Position numbers and translations under genes: made by a program. Positions 24,787 through 33,087 of a stretch of DNA of 64,000 nucleotides are shown in pieces. How positions within the stretch are numbered: position 1 is the stretch's first letter; every line of letters begins with the position of its first letter. Below the pieces are notes generated by a model. It saw only the letters and a list, made by a program, of their open reading frames with translations. It did not search any database and was not told the origin of the DNA. Where the stretch lies: positions 744,001 through 808,000 of the forward strand of contig JACPIT010000005.1 of assembly GCA_016187945.1 (NCBI GenBank), written 5' to 3'. The stretch is from Opitutia bacterium (GTDB taxonomy: Bacteria; Verrucomicrobiota; Verrucomicrobiia; Opitutales; Opitutaceae).

Positions 24787-26075
24787 GGCTGGGTTTCGAT
24801 GAGGTTGAGGTCGAGGCCGGTGAGTTGTTGCAGTTTGAGTCCGGCCTCCAGGGCTTCGCCTGCGGTTTCCAAGAGCGCTTCGACGGCTTCGAGATAGCTG
24901 TTCTGCATCTCGACATAGGTGGCGATGGGCACCGCACCGAGGCGGTAGTGCCGGTCGGCCACCTCGGCGGCCTCGCGGAATTTCTTCACGGCATCGGGCG
25001 ACCAGCGCCGGGTTTCCGCCGCTTTGGTCGCAAAGGCCTGCGCCTCGGTCAGCACCTCGCGCTCAAGTTCGCGCTGGGCGACAAACGCAGCCGTCTCGGC
25101 CTGCCGGCGTCGCGCCTCCGCGAGGTCCACACCGCTGCGGGTCCGAGCGCTCACCGGAAGCGGCACGCTCAGCCCGATACCCACGACAGTTTCGCGGTCG
25201 CCAGTATCTTCGCGCGAGTAGAACGGGCTCACGCTCACCGCAGGATACCGTTCATTGCGCGCCAAGCGAACCTCGTATCCCTGCTGCTCCAGTTCCACCC
25301 GGCGCATCTTGAAGTCGAAGTTGTTTTCGCGTGCCGCGGCCAGCAGGGCATCGGTTTCCGGTGCTTCCTTAAACGCCAGCGCCGTCACGCCGACCCGCAG
25401 GGGGGTGGCCGTCGGTTCGCCCCGGAGCAGGTTCAATTCCAGGAGCGCTGCCTGGACACCGAGTTCCGCTTCGGTTGCACGCCGTTGCAGCGTCAGTTCG
25501 CTCGCCTCGATGACGCGCGTTTCCAAAAGCGGGGTGACGCCGGCAGGCTCGCGCGCCAGAAACGTCTCCCTGAGAGCGGCAAACCGTTCGGCCACCTCGC
25601 GCACGGCCGCGGCCTTCGCTTGAGCCGCGTATAGGCCATACGTCAGCGTTCGCGCCCGCGCATCGAGCGCGGCCCGGAAACGGCCCAATCCCAACTCAGC
25701 CAGCTCAACCTGCCGGTTGGCGATGGCCTTTCGCAGGCCGATCCGCCCCGGCCATTCAAAGGTTTGGGTGACAGAGACTGACCAGGCCGTGCCCTCCCCC
25801 GCCAGGGCACCACTGGTCTCGCGCAGGCGTTTCCGGCCGAGATCCAGAGATAGCTCAGGATCATTGAGAGCGACCGATACGCGGCGACCGGCCTTCGCCG
25901 CGTCGATCTCGGCTTGGTAGAACGCGAGTTCGGGATTCTTCGAGAGAATTTCCTGAACCAGGGCGGCTGGGGCGAGGATTGGGGCTGTTTCCTCAGCCTG
26001 CGTCAGGGAACTGGCGCCGAGCGTCGTGAAACACAGCAGGTGGAAGATGGATGGGTGAAGGGCGGAAAATTTCAT
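24783..26075 (-). CDS. TolC-family outer-membrane efflux protein
   Basis: The start at 26075 begins a signal peptide (LHPSIFHLLCFTTLGASSLTQA) and gives a 430-aa protein; an upstream in-frame ATG at 26147 would precede it with unlike sequence. The protein shows the duplicated helical pattern of TolC-like proteins, for example NPELAFYQAEIDAAKAG near residue 50 and a second NSYLEAVEALLETAG repeat near the end. It should form the outer-membrane channel for the CzcA-like pump. The stop overlaps the adaptor gene by 4 nt. Confidence 0.88.
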   Translation of the reverse strand: MKFSALHPSIFHLLCFTTLGASSLTQAEETAPILAPAALVQEILSKNPELAFYQAEIDAAKAGRRVSVALNDPELSLDLGRKRLRETSGALAGEGTAWSVSVTQTFEWPGRIGLRKAIANRQVELAELGLGRFRAALDARARTLTYGLYAAQAKAAAVREVAERFAALRETFLAREPAGVTPLLETRVIEASELTLQRRATEAELGVQAALLELNLLRGEPTATPLRVGVTALAFKEAPETDALLAAARENNFDFKMRRVELEQQGYEVRLARNERYPAVSVSPFYSREDTGDRETVVGIGLSVPLPVSARTRSGVDLAEARRRQAETAAFVAQRELEREVLTEAQAFATKAAETRRWSPDAVKKFREAAEVADRHYRLGAVPIATYVEMQNSYLEAVEALLETAGEALEAGLKLQQLTGLDLNLIETQP

Positions 26076-26196
26076 GTGGAGGATTCTGAACGCGGAAAAG
26101 CTGACGAGATACACCTCTGGCGCACGCCCAAGCGGGGCGACGCGCAACAGGGCGCGTTAAACTCACGGCGGCCCGAAGCAGGGACCGTCCGGATAA

Positions 26197-26622
26197 TCAG
26201 ACCGAAGGAGCGCGAGACGGCGGGGCCGCGCGCCGGACAAAATGCCAGGTGCGCGCGCGCGCGTCCTCGTCACCACCGCGATGCACGACTACGTCGGTCG
26301 CGGGATCAGGCGCACGCAATGCAGAACAGAGGCTGCATGCGGCGCACAAACAAAGATCGTTTTCGGAAGGCACAGGGGCCTTCACCTCGTCGTTCGAGAT
26401 TTTGAACAAACCACCTTCAAGAACCGCGCAACCGTCGGTGCAGGATTTGTCGGTCACTCCGTTACATGGAGTTTCGCAACCAAAGAATTCCAAGCCGGGC
26501 ACGGTCTCAATCTCACAACGCAGCGTCGCAGGCAGCCAAAAAGCTACCAACAAGAGAGCGAAGATGTTGTAGAAGCGCCGCACGATTGAGAATAAGTCGC
26601 AACTGACAGGCCTTAATGTCAA
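26197..26622 (-). CDS. Cys-rich small exported or membrane protein upstream of the efflux operon
   Basis: The 141-aa protein has a hydrophobic segment near residues 18-32 (NIFALLLVAFWLPATL) followed by eight cysteines in the mature part: FFGCETPCNGV, KSCTDGCAV and LCLCAACSLC. The Cys pairs suggest metal binding. It is 121 nt upstream of the TolC gene in the same direction, so it may be the first gene of the efflux operon. The last ~35 residues are Arg/Ala-rich and may be noise after the real domain. The family is not recognised. Confidence 0.55.
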   Translation of the reverse strand: MTLRPVSCDLFSIVRRFYNIFALLLVAFWLPATLRCEIETVPGLEFFGCETPCNGVTDKSCTDGCAVLEGGLFKISNDEVKAPVPSENDLCLCAACSLCSALRAPDPATDVVVHRGGDEDARARTWHFVRRAAPPSRAPSV

Positions 26623-26970
26623 CTCCTATTCGCTGTCACCCCGCGGTGAACAGGGGAAGCAGCTCGATCAGAAGAAGATGGAGGCGTTGAGTTCGATTTC
26701 CCTATGATGCTCGCTCTGCTCGAATTCTTTTAGCCCTGCCCCGTCCGGTAGCGCCCCATTTTATGGGCGGTCAAGGTCGTGCCTGCGGCCTCCACCCCGC
26801 GCGAACGTTCCGCTTCCCCCTCGTTGGTCCCGCTGCGCGGGACACGGCCTCGGCGCTCCACCCAGCGCTTTGACTTTCGCCCACCCCGAGCGGGCGCTCA
26901 ACCGGGCAGCACCCGCGATCACTCGACACCATGTCGAGAAAGGGAAACGCGGCTCGCGCGAGCGCTCACC
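26623..26970. other. 348-nt gap between divergent metal operon and JAB gene
   Basis: The left half (26,623-26,760) probably holds the efflux operon promoter on the minus strand and is moderately AT-rich. The right half is GC-rich, resembling the leader in front of the DUF932 gene. No metal-responsive regulator gene is present. No gene is supported here. Confidence 0.4.
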
Positions 26971-27423
26971 ATGCGCGTTTACGAAGCCAAGATTGTTTAC
27001 TCCCTCGTTTCTCTCGGCGAAGAGGTCCGTCTCGACCGACCGGAGAAGGTTGCCGACTACCTCCGTTCTGCTTTCGAGGAGAACCCGATGCAGGAGGCGT
27101 TCTACTGCGTCTATCTTGACCGCAAGAATCACCCCATCGGCCGACATCTCGTCACCCTGGGCACCGCCACATCCACGCTGGTCGCCCCCCGGGAGGTGTT
27201 CCGCGGAGCCATCCTCGCCAGCGCCTCTGCCCTCGTGGTCGCTCACAACCACCCCTCCGGCGACCCGGCCCCGAGCGCCGCGGATGTCCAAATCACCCGA
27301 CAACTCCGTGAAGCCGCCAAGGTGATCGACATCGAACTCATGGACCACGTCATCGTCGGCGACGCGAAGGCCGATCCGCACGGCGTTGGGCACTATTCCT
27401 TCCGAGCGGCGGGCATCCTGTGA
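26971..27423 (+). CDS. RadC-like JAB/JAMM-domain protein
   Basis: The ATG at 26971 gives 150 residues that are all JAB domain. The metal site is visible as HNHPSGDPAPSAAD (H-x-H ... D), preceded by LGTATSTLVAPREVFR and an upstream YCVYLDRKN strand with its Glu at EAFYC. RadC-like JAB proteins are frequent on integrative elements; their biochemical activity is poorly defined. An in-frame upstream ATG at 26779 lies in unlike sequence. It is the last gene before the tRNA boundary. Although JAMM proteins can cleave ubiquitin, this one looks like the RadC branch and is 17 kb from the ubiquitin-like operon. Confidence 0.85.
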   Translation: MRVYEAKIVYSLVSLGEEVRLDRPEKVADYLRSAFEENPMQEAFYCVYLDRKNHPIGRHLVTLGTATSTLVAPREVFRGAILASASALVVAHNHPSGDPAPSAADVQITRQLREAAKVIDIELMDHVIVGDAKADPHGVGHYSFRAAGIL

Positions 27424-27679
27424 TGCCCTCTTTGCCGCGGCCTTCACGAGGCCGCGCGAGCGGATCGTGCGTTGACTCCGACCCATTTCGTCCAACGGTT
27501 TTGCCAGACGGGCCAGCCGCCCCGGGGGCAACCTCGGGGCGGTATTTTTTCGTCGGCTTGCTGCGCTGCGAGCGCTGGACCGGCAGTCGCCAAAGCAAGC
27601 TCCACGTCATCGCCAAACGTCGCCGCGCCTTGACGTATCTATTCTTACTGGCATTCTTACTTCACGGTCGCCGAAAATT

Positions 27680-27715
27680 CAAAAGCCCGTAACTCGCGAG
27701 AGCTACGGGCTTTTG
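27680..27715 (-). terminator. Terminator downstream of tRNA-Glu
   Basis: A 16-bp stem with one mismatch (CAAAAGCCCGTAACTC / GAGCTACGGGCTTTTG) is followed on the minus strand by a T-rich tract. It lies 5 nt beyond the tRNA CCA end and also faces the mobile element. Confidence 0.75.
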
Positions 27716-27720
27716 AAGAT

Positions 27721-27797
27721 TGGCGTCCCCACGGGGATTCGAACCCCGGTTCTCACCGTGAAAGGGTGGTGTCCTAACCGGGCTAGACGATGGGGAC
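27721..27797 (-). tRNA. tRNA-Glu (anticodon TTC)
   Basis: The minus strand folds into a full cloverleaf: acceptor GTCCCC pairs with GGGGAC, the D arm contains GGTTAGGACA, the anticodon loop is CTTTCAC and the T arm contains GGTTCGAATCC. Discriminator G is followed by an encoded CCA (27,723-27,721). The 3' end faces the accessory region, making this the probable integration target of the element. Confidence 0.95.
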
Positions 27798-27968
27798 GTA
27801 GCTCGGACTGCGTTGAGCAAAAAACGGAAGGGCGACGCTACGACCGCACCTCCCTCACGCAAGGATTTTTTGGAAACCCCACCCCGGACGAGCGAAACGG
27901 CGAAAAAGAAGGCACTTCCGTCGAAAATGCCTTTGAGCTTCGCCCCGGTTTCGCGCGAGATTCCGCGC

Positions 27969-28880
27969 ATGAATTTCGCCGAGATCGCCGCCGCGCTTCC
28001 GCGCCAAGCCGTCACCTCGATCGACGATCTGCCGTTCCGGCGCATCGCCTCCGGCAAGGTCCGCGAGATCTTCGATCTCGGCGACGCGTTGCTGCTGGTC
28101 GCCACCGACCGGCTCTCCGCCTTCGACGTGATCATGCCGGAAGGCATCCCGGGCAAGGGCGCGATCCTCACGCAGATGAGCCTCTGGTGGTTCCAGCAAA
28201 CCCAGCACCTCCTCCCGAACCACCTGCTGCCCGACCAGGAGCGCGAGTTTGCACGCCACGGCATCGGCAGCCGCGACCTGCGTCTGCGCAGCATGATCGT
28301 GCGAAAACTGAAGCCGCTCACCATCGAATGCGTCGCGCGCGGCTACCTCATCGGCAGCGGCTGGAACGCCTACCAGAAATCCGGCGAAGTCTGCGGCATC
28401 AAACTCCCGCCCGGCCTCCGCCAAGCCGACAAGTTGCCCGAGCCCATCTTCACGCCGACGACGAAGGCGCCGAAAGGCCAGCACGACGAGCCGATCGACG
28501 ACGCCCAGGGCGCCGCGGCCATCGGCGCCGCACTCTACGAAAAAGTGAAGGCGTCGAGCCTCGCGCTCTACCGCTTCGGTCACGATCGCGCGCGGCAGGC
28601 GGGCATGATCCTCGCCGACACGAAATTCGAGTTCGGCACCGACGCCGACGGCAATCTCATCCTCATCGACGAAGTGCTCACGCCCGACTCGTCGCGTTAC
28701 TGGCCGGCCGAGAGCTACGCGCCCGGCATGTCGCCGCCGAGCTACGACAAGCAGTTCGTGCGCGACCACCTGCTCGCGATCAAATGGGATCAGTGTCCGC
28801 CCGCGCCGCACATCCCGGACGACGTCATCCGCCGCACGCAGGGAAAATACCTCGCGGCGCTCAAGAACCTCCTCGGCTGA
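27969..28880 (+). CDS. purC: Phosphoribosylaminoimidazole-succinocarboxamide synthase
   Basis: The 303-aa enzyme of purine synthesis joins CAIR and aspartate with ATP to give SAICAR. Family motifs are clear: SGKVREIFDLGD near the start, ATDRLSAFDVIMPEGIPGKG, VARGYLIGSGW, GMILADTKFEFG and LIDEVLTPDSSRYWP. The chosen ATG at 27969 begins just before the first beta strand; an in-frame ATG at 27813 would add ~52 Lys/Pro-rich residues that overlap the tRNA promoter area. The next gene begins 2 nt after the stop. Confidence 0.96.
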   Translation: MNFAEIAAALPRQAVTSIDDLPFRRIASGKVREIFDLGDALLLVATDRLSAFDVIMPEGIPGKGAILTQMSLWWFQQTQHLLPNHLLPDQEREFARHGIGSRDLRLRSMIVRKLKPLTIECVARGYLIGSGWNAYQKSGEVCGIKLPPGLRQADKLPEPIFTPTTKAPKGQHDEPIDDAQGAAAIGAALYEKVKASSLALYRFGHDRARQAGMILADTKFEFGTDADGNLILIDEVLTPDSSRYWPAESYAPGMSPPSYDKQFVRDHLLAIKWDQCPPAPHIPDDVIRRTQGKYLAALKNLLG

Positions 28881-28882
28881 AC

Positions 28883-29377
28883 ATGCGCGCGCGATCTCTC
28901 GCGAACCTCCTGCTCGTCGCGTCGGCGTGCCTCGTCGCGCTGCCGGCGCACGCCCGGCTGGGCGAGAAGGCGGCCGAATTGCGCCAGCGATTCGGCAAGC
29001 CCGAGGCGCAGCCGCAGAAAAACGTGCTCGTGTGGCTCATCGAAGAATCCGCCGGCGCGCTGCTCTACACGGTGACGCTCGACGAGAAAGACACCTCGAT
29101 CGCCGAAGGGCTGAAACCGTTTCGGCAGGCGAAGATGACCGAGCAGAGCGCGCGCAACTTCATCGCCGAGCAACTCAGCTCGCTGCCGTCCGATCACAAG
29201 GCGCACGAGCTGAAGCCCGGCGAAGCTTACGCCTTCGCGGGCGAAAAGCTCACGTGCGGCCCGAACGAGCGCGTGGTCGTCGACGATGCGAACGGCATGT
29301 TGATCGTGTGGACCGTCGCGCCGACGCCGTCGGTGCTCGCGGTCACGCGCGCGATGTTCGAACGCACGCGGCGCTGA
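28883..29377 (+). CDS. Exported protein of 164 aa downstream of purC
   Basis: A signal peptide (ANLLLVASACLVALPAHA) is followed by a mature domain starting GEKAAELRQRFGKPE. This opening helix with RFGKP resembles the small SmpA/OmlA-like fold used by several exported proteins, but no function is assigned. It begins 2 nt after purC, so it is probably co-transcribed. The gene ends just before an inverted-repeat element and is convergent with the GH97 gene. Confidence 0.75.
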   Translation: MRARSLANLLLVASACLVALPAHARLGEKAAELRQRFGKPEAQPQKNVLVWLIEESAGALLYTVTLDEKDTSIAEGLKPFRQAKMTEQSARNFIAEQLSSLPSDHKAHELKPGEAYAFAGEKLTCGPNERVVVDDANGMLIVWTVAPTPSVLAVTRAMFERTRR

Positions 29378-29382
29378 GTGCG

Positions 29383-29480
29383 AGGTGGGGCCGGCTTCAG
29401 CCGGCCCATGAAGTGCCGCACTCGCGCGCAATGCTCGCGAACGAAAACCCAATTGGGCCGGCTGAAGCCGACCCTACCTC
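29383..29480. repeat. REPIN-like inverted palindrome pair (GGCCGGCTTCAGCCGGCC family)
   Basis: A palindrome GGGCCGGCTTCAGCCGGCCC at 29,388-29,407 and its inverted partner at 29,455-29,475 are separated by ~47 nt, with GAGGTgGGG and CCCTACCTC borders. It lies between convergent genes. The same family recurs at 46,758-46,850. Confidence 0.85.
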
Positions 29481-29491
29481 AAACGCGCGCG

Positions 29492-31441
29492 TCACTTCGC
29501 CGCGTCGATCGTCAGCACGAAGCCGCCGTTCGGCGCGAGCGTGACCGGCACGCGTTCTCCTTCGCGCCAGGTCACCACGCGTTGCTCGGAGCCGCCGCGT
29601 TCCGCGTCCGTGATCAGCGTCGCGCGACCGCGGGGGGCGATGCGGCTCAAGTCGAGTTCGAGTTTGCGCTCCGCGCCTTCGCCGTTGATGCCGCCCACGA
29701 ACCACTGCCCGCCGCCGCGACGCGCGAGCGCGACGTATTTGCCAGGGAAACCGTCGACGAATCTCGTGTCGTCCCACGTCGCCGGCACCTGCCGCAAGAA
29801 ATCGCGCACGTAGCCGGGCATTTTCGCCAGGCCTTCCGGGATTTCCGCGTAGTGCTGGATGCCGGACGTGAAGAGCACTGCGAGCGCCAGCTCGAACGGC
29901 ACCGTCGTGCGCCGCACGCGTCCGCCCGGCAGGCGGTCGACGCAGAGCGGCGTGAAATCCATCGGCTCAAAAAGATTTCGCGTGAACGGCAGCATCGCGC
30001 AGTGCGACGGCTGCGCATCGGCGTTTTCCTGCGCGAAGGTGATGAACTCGAATCCCTTGATCGCCTCCGCCGTCATCAAGTGCGGATACGTCCGCGTCCA
30101 GCCGCGCGGGAGCGTCGCGCCGTGGAAATTGAGCAGAAATCCGAACGGCTCCGCGTCGCGCATGATCTCGTGGTAGAGCGCGATCACCGGCTGGCCGTCG
30201 CCGCCGAAGAAATCGATTTTCAGGCCCTTGATGCCGAGCGCGCGCAGGCGCTCGAACTCGGCGAGACGCGCGGCGTGCGTGTCCATGCGGTGCTTCGGCG
30301 TCTGCGGTGCGTCGTTCCAGTCGCCGTTCGAGTTATACCAGAGCAGCAGGCCGACGTTCTTCGTGCGCGCGTAGTCGGCGAGCTCCTTGATCTTTTCGTA
30401 GCCGATCTGCTGATCCCACCCCGCGTCGATCAGGCAATACGCCCAGCCCATCTCGGCCGCGTAGTCGACGAAACGCTTCTGCACAGAGTAAATCGTCTGG
30501 TCGTCGCCGAGCAGCGGCCAGCTCCACGATGCTTTGCCGGGCCGCACCTCCGCGGCGGTCGGTGGTGTGCGCGCGGGCGCCGCGAGGTCGGTGCCGAGTG
30601 TGGATTCGGCGACGGTGGCCAGCGAACCGATCGCGATGAGGCGCCACGGCGTCGTCCACGGCAGCGTCGAACTCGGCGCGACCGGCCGGCCGTGCATCGT
30701 CTCGCGCGCGTCGGGGAAGCCGATGCGATACTCGCCGTCGGGCGACTCGTGACGCAGGCGCGCGCCGCAAAAGTCCGGACCGACATTCGTCTCGCTCAGC
30801 GCCACCCACGTCTCGCCGACGCGAAACAGCGCGGGGAAAACCCAGCCGGCGCCGAGCGTCGACGGCGTGCCGACCGCGATCTCGCGCTGGTAATGCTCTT
30901 CGTAAGACGGGTGACAGCGCATCCAACCGGTTTTCGCGACCGACATCGGTTGGAGCCACGCCTTCGCCTCCGCGGGGAAGTGGAACGCGCTCATCTCCCC
31001 GACGATCGTGTGCGGCGCGGCGGATTTCTCGGGGAACGCGTAGCGAAAGGCGACGCCGTCGTCGGAAACCTGGAACTCGACGTCGAGGGCGCGACCGTCA
31101 CCGGTTGCGAGATGATGCACCTGGCGGTTCGCGCGGTAGAGATTGACGCGACGTTTGCCGGTCAGCAGCTCGTAGCGATCCTCGACGCGTTCGACACCCG
31201 ATGAGGAACGCAGCGCGAGGCCGCGCGAGAAGTCGGCATCGTCGCGCACGAGGCCGAGGGGCGAATCGCGCAGCACGATTTCGTCGCCGCGACGGACGCG
31301 GTAGAGCGGGACGCCGTCTGCCGCGCGGAGCTCAAACTCCACCGCGATGCGACCGTCGGGCGAGCGGAGAATTTCGGACGCGAGCGTGCTGGAGGCGGTC
31401 AGCGCAAAGGCGAGCAGGGGGCGGAGCGATGCGAGTTTCAT
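29492..31441 (-). CDS. Glycoside hydrolase family 97 (alpha-glucosidase/alpha-galactosidase-like)
   Basis: The 649-aa protein has a signal peptide (LLAFALTASSTLA), an N-terminal beta-sandwich, a TIM barrel and a C-terminal beta domain, as in GH97. Typical segments are SPDGRIAVEF near residue 27, MSVAKTGWMRCHPSYEEHY, LIDAGWD near 340, and GLKIDFFGGDGQ near 400, followed by NFHGATLPRGWTRTYPH. The Asp in KIDFF fits the nucleophile of the retaining branch, which would suggest alpha-galactosidase-type chemistry, but this needs alignment. It is likely periplasmic and stands alone between convergent neighbours. Confidence 0.88.
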   Translation of the reverse strand: MKLASLRPLLAFALTASSTLASEILRSPDGRIAVEFELRAADGVPLYRVRRGDEIVLRDSPLGLVRDDADFSRGLALRSSSGVERVEDRYELLTGKRRVNLYRANRQVHHLATGDGRALDVEFQVSDDGVAFRYAFPEKSAAPHTIVGEMSAFHFPAEAKAWLQPMSVAKTGWMRCHPSYEEHYQREIAVGTPSTLGAGWVFPALFRVGETWVALSETNVGPDFCGARLRHESPDGEYRIGFPDARETMHGRPVAPSSTLPWTTPWRLIAIGSLATVAESTLGTDLAAPARTPPTAAEVRPGKASWSWPLLGDDQTIYSVQKRFVDYAAEMGWAYCLIDAGWDQQIGYEKIKELADYARTKNVGLLLWYNSNGDWNDAPQTPKHRMDTHAARLAEFERLRALGIKGLKIDFFGGDGQPVIALYHEIMRDAEPFGFLLNFHGATLPRGWTRTYPHLMTAEAIKGFEFITFAQENADAQPSHCAMLPFTRNLFEPMDFTPLCVDRLPGGRVRRTTVPFELALAVLFTSGIQHYAEIPEGLAKMPGYVRDFLRQVPATWDDTRFVDGFPGKYVALARRGGGQWFVGGINGEGAERKLELDLSRIAPRGRATLITDAERGGSEQRVVTWREGERVPVTLAPNGGFVLTIDAAK

Positions 31442-31886
31442 GGGGGAGGGGGGGGCGCCCGACGTTCGGGCGAGATCGCTGGCCGGTCAAATCGCGGGGC
31501 GCATTACCGTTCGATGCGGAGAAGACGGTGAAACGCGGAGGCCGCGGAGAGCGCGGAGGAAGAAAAACCCGGAAGACGCCCGAGGCGCGGAAGCGTTTCA
31601 ACGCAGAGGGCACAGAGGCCACGGAGAAGGACGGAGCTTTCAGCGTCCGCTGCGAACTTTGCCCTAACCTGCGATTCAGCACACCCGCTGGTGAATCTCC
31701 GATGGACGGTGCCTGCCTTTCGCGCGGTAGCTCGGGTGGGCGCGGCCCTTGACGACGTTCGCGTCGTCGCCGGAGACGGCGACGACCACCTCGGAAGCGG
31801 CTCGTGAAAATTGATGCAGGCAGGCTAAATAGGCTGGGTGTCCTTTTCAGCGCTTTCCGCGCTTACGGCGGGGACCGGCGATCTTC
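31442..31886. repeat. 445-nt gap with dispersed purine-rich repeat units
   Basis: No gene is supported. Two related units occur near 31,530-31,560 (AACGCGGAGGCCGCGGAGAG and following) and 31,600-31,635 (AACGCAGAGGGCACAGAGGC and following), which look like diverged copies of one dispersed repeat. A related unit lies near 52,215-52,240. Further right, short inverted segments around ACGACGTTCGCGTCGTCGCC (about 31,752-31,771) can form a hairpin. Confidence 0.55.
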
Positions 31887-33050
31887 TCACAGGTTGTTTC
31901 GACGCAGCGCCTCGAGCGGATAGTGCGTGCCGCGCCAGACGATGCCGCGTTGCCAGAGGGTCACGACCATGGAGCGCAAGAGGATGTAGTCGAACACGAC
32001 GAGACCGAGCGGGAACAAGAGGCCGTGCCAGCGACGTCCGCTGCCGAAGCGCTGGTTGTCCACGGCGACGAGGAGCATCAGCGCCACGGCCGCCGCGTAG
32101 ACCATCCAGGTCGTGCCGCTCGTCCACGCCAGCGCGGCGACGGGCCAGAGGAAAAACAGCCCGTGCGCCGCCACGCCGCCGAGAATCATCCACGCGCGAT
32201 AGTCCACGCCGGCGAACGCGTTTTTCGTCAGACCGCGCACCAGTTCGCCGACGCTCGCATACCACGCGACCGAGATCGCGCCGGCGCCGAGTGCGAATTC
32301 GCTGCGGCCGCCGTGCGATTTCATGGGCTTGCCGAGCTTGATGTCGTCGTCGGGCCGCAGCCGCAGCGGCGCATGCCCGCCGCGGGCGCGGTAGGCGGAC
32401 GCGCGCACGAGGTTGAAGGCGCCGACGCCGCCGTGCGCGCGGCTGCGCGGGTCGGCGATTTTCCACGGACGCAAAAATAACGCGAACGTGAGGCTGAACG
32501 CGCCGACGCAGATGCCGAGCAGGTGGCCGCCGCGGCCGGCGCTCGAGTGAAGCTGCGGGGCGGCCGCGAGGTGATCGAGCGAGCGCGCCTCGGCGTGCGC
32601 GATGGCGCGGCGCAGGGCGTCGGGGCGGAAGTGAACGTCGGCGTCGGTGAAAAGAATCCACTCGCCGGTCGCGCGCTGTGCGCCGTGGTGGAGCGCGTGA
32701 TTCTTGCCGAGCCAACCGGGCGGCAACTCGCGCACGTAATCGACGCGCAGGCGCGGCTCGCGCGTGGCGAGCGCGTCGAGGATTTCGCCGGTGCGGTCTT
32801 CGGAGCGGTCGTTCACGGCGACGAGTTCGAGATCGGGATAGTCGAGCGCGAGCATCGTCGGCACGGCGGCGCCGACGGTCGCTGCTTCGTTGCGCGCGGC
32901 GAAGACGATCGAGACCCGCGGCCAGTGCGCTGGTGCGGGCGCGGCGACGTTCGCCAGCGACGCGAGCCGGCGATTGCCGCGCATCACGTCCCACGCGGCG
33001 CCGATCCAGAGCGCGAGTGCGAGGCCGCCGAGGAGCAGTTCGCCGTTCAC
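31887..33050 (-). CDS. Membrane glycosyltransferase family 2
   Basis: The 387-aa protein has an N-terminal membrane helix, a GT-A domain and three to four C-terminal helices. The GT2 motifs are VSIVFAARNEAATV near residue 47, AVNDRSEDRTGE near 77, LPPGWLGKNHALHHG near 108 and the DxD-type FTDADVHF near 133. A GHAPLRLRPDDDIKLG segment fits the acceptor-site ED region. It probably transfers a sugar to a lipid or polysaccharide at the membrane. The layout resembles hopene-associated (HpnB-like) transferases, but no hopanoid genes are nearby, so substrate is open. It follows the CNNM gene by 37 nt. Confidence 0.82.
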   Translation of the reverse strand: MNGELLLGGLALALWIGAAWDVMRGNRRLASLANVAAPAPAHWPRVSIVFAARNEAATVGAAVPTMLALDYPDLELVAVNDRSEDRTGEILDALATREPRLRVDYVRELPPGWLGKNHALHHGAQRATGEWILFTDADVHFRPDALRRAIAHAEARSLDHLAAAPQLHSSAGRGGHLLGICVGAFSLTFALFLRPWKIADPRSRAHGGVGAFNLVRASAYRARGGHAPLRLRPDDDIKLGKPMKSHGGRSEFALGAGAISVAWYASVGELVRGLTKNAFAGVDYRAWMILGGVAAHGLFFLWPVAALAWTSGTTWMVYAAAVALMLLVAVDNQRFGSGRRWHGLLFPLGLVVFDYILLRSMVVTLWQRGIVWRGTHYPLEALRRNNL

Positions 33051-33087
33051 GCTCTCACGAAACTGGCCGCGCGGATTCGCGCAAGCG

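Larger units (their letters stand above)
1..27679. mobile_element. Putative integrative/conjugative element (right-hand portion)
   Basis: The stretch from the left edge to the tRNA-Glu gene carries a conjugation coupling-protein fragment, several defence-type cassettes, a DUF932 gene, a RadC-like JAB gene and metal-efflux genes. Housekeeping and metabolic genes start immediately beyond the tRNA. The tRNA 3' CCA end points into this region, the usual geometry for integration into a tRNA gene. The OLD and HD-Hsp90 genes look visibly less GC-rich than the chromosome on the right. No integrase or direct repeat is visible here, so the other end must lie outside the window and the exact boundary (somewhere in 27,424-27,725) is inferred. 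Confidence 0.55.

Noticed and set aside
26971-27423. JAB protein as the deubiquitinase of the ubiquitin-like operon
   Set aside because: Its sequence is RadC-like, it is 17 kb away, and it has its own leader next to the element boundary. The link cannot be supported from sequence.
27813-27968. N-terminal extension of PurC from an upstream ATG
   Set aside because: The extra residues are Lys/Pro-rich and absent from the enzyme family; the conserved fold begins at the ATG at 27969.
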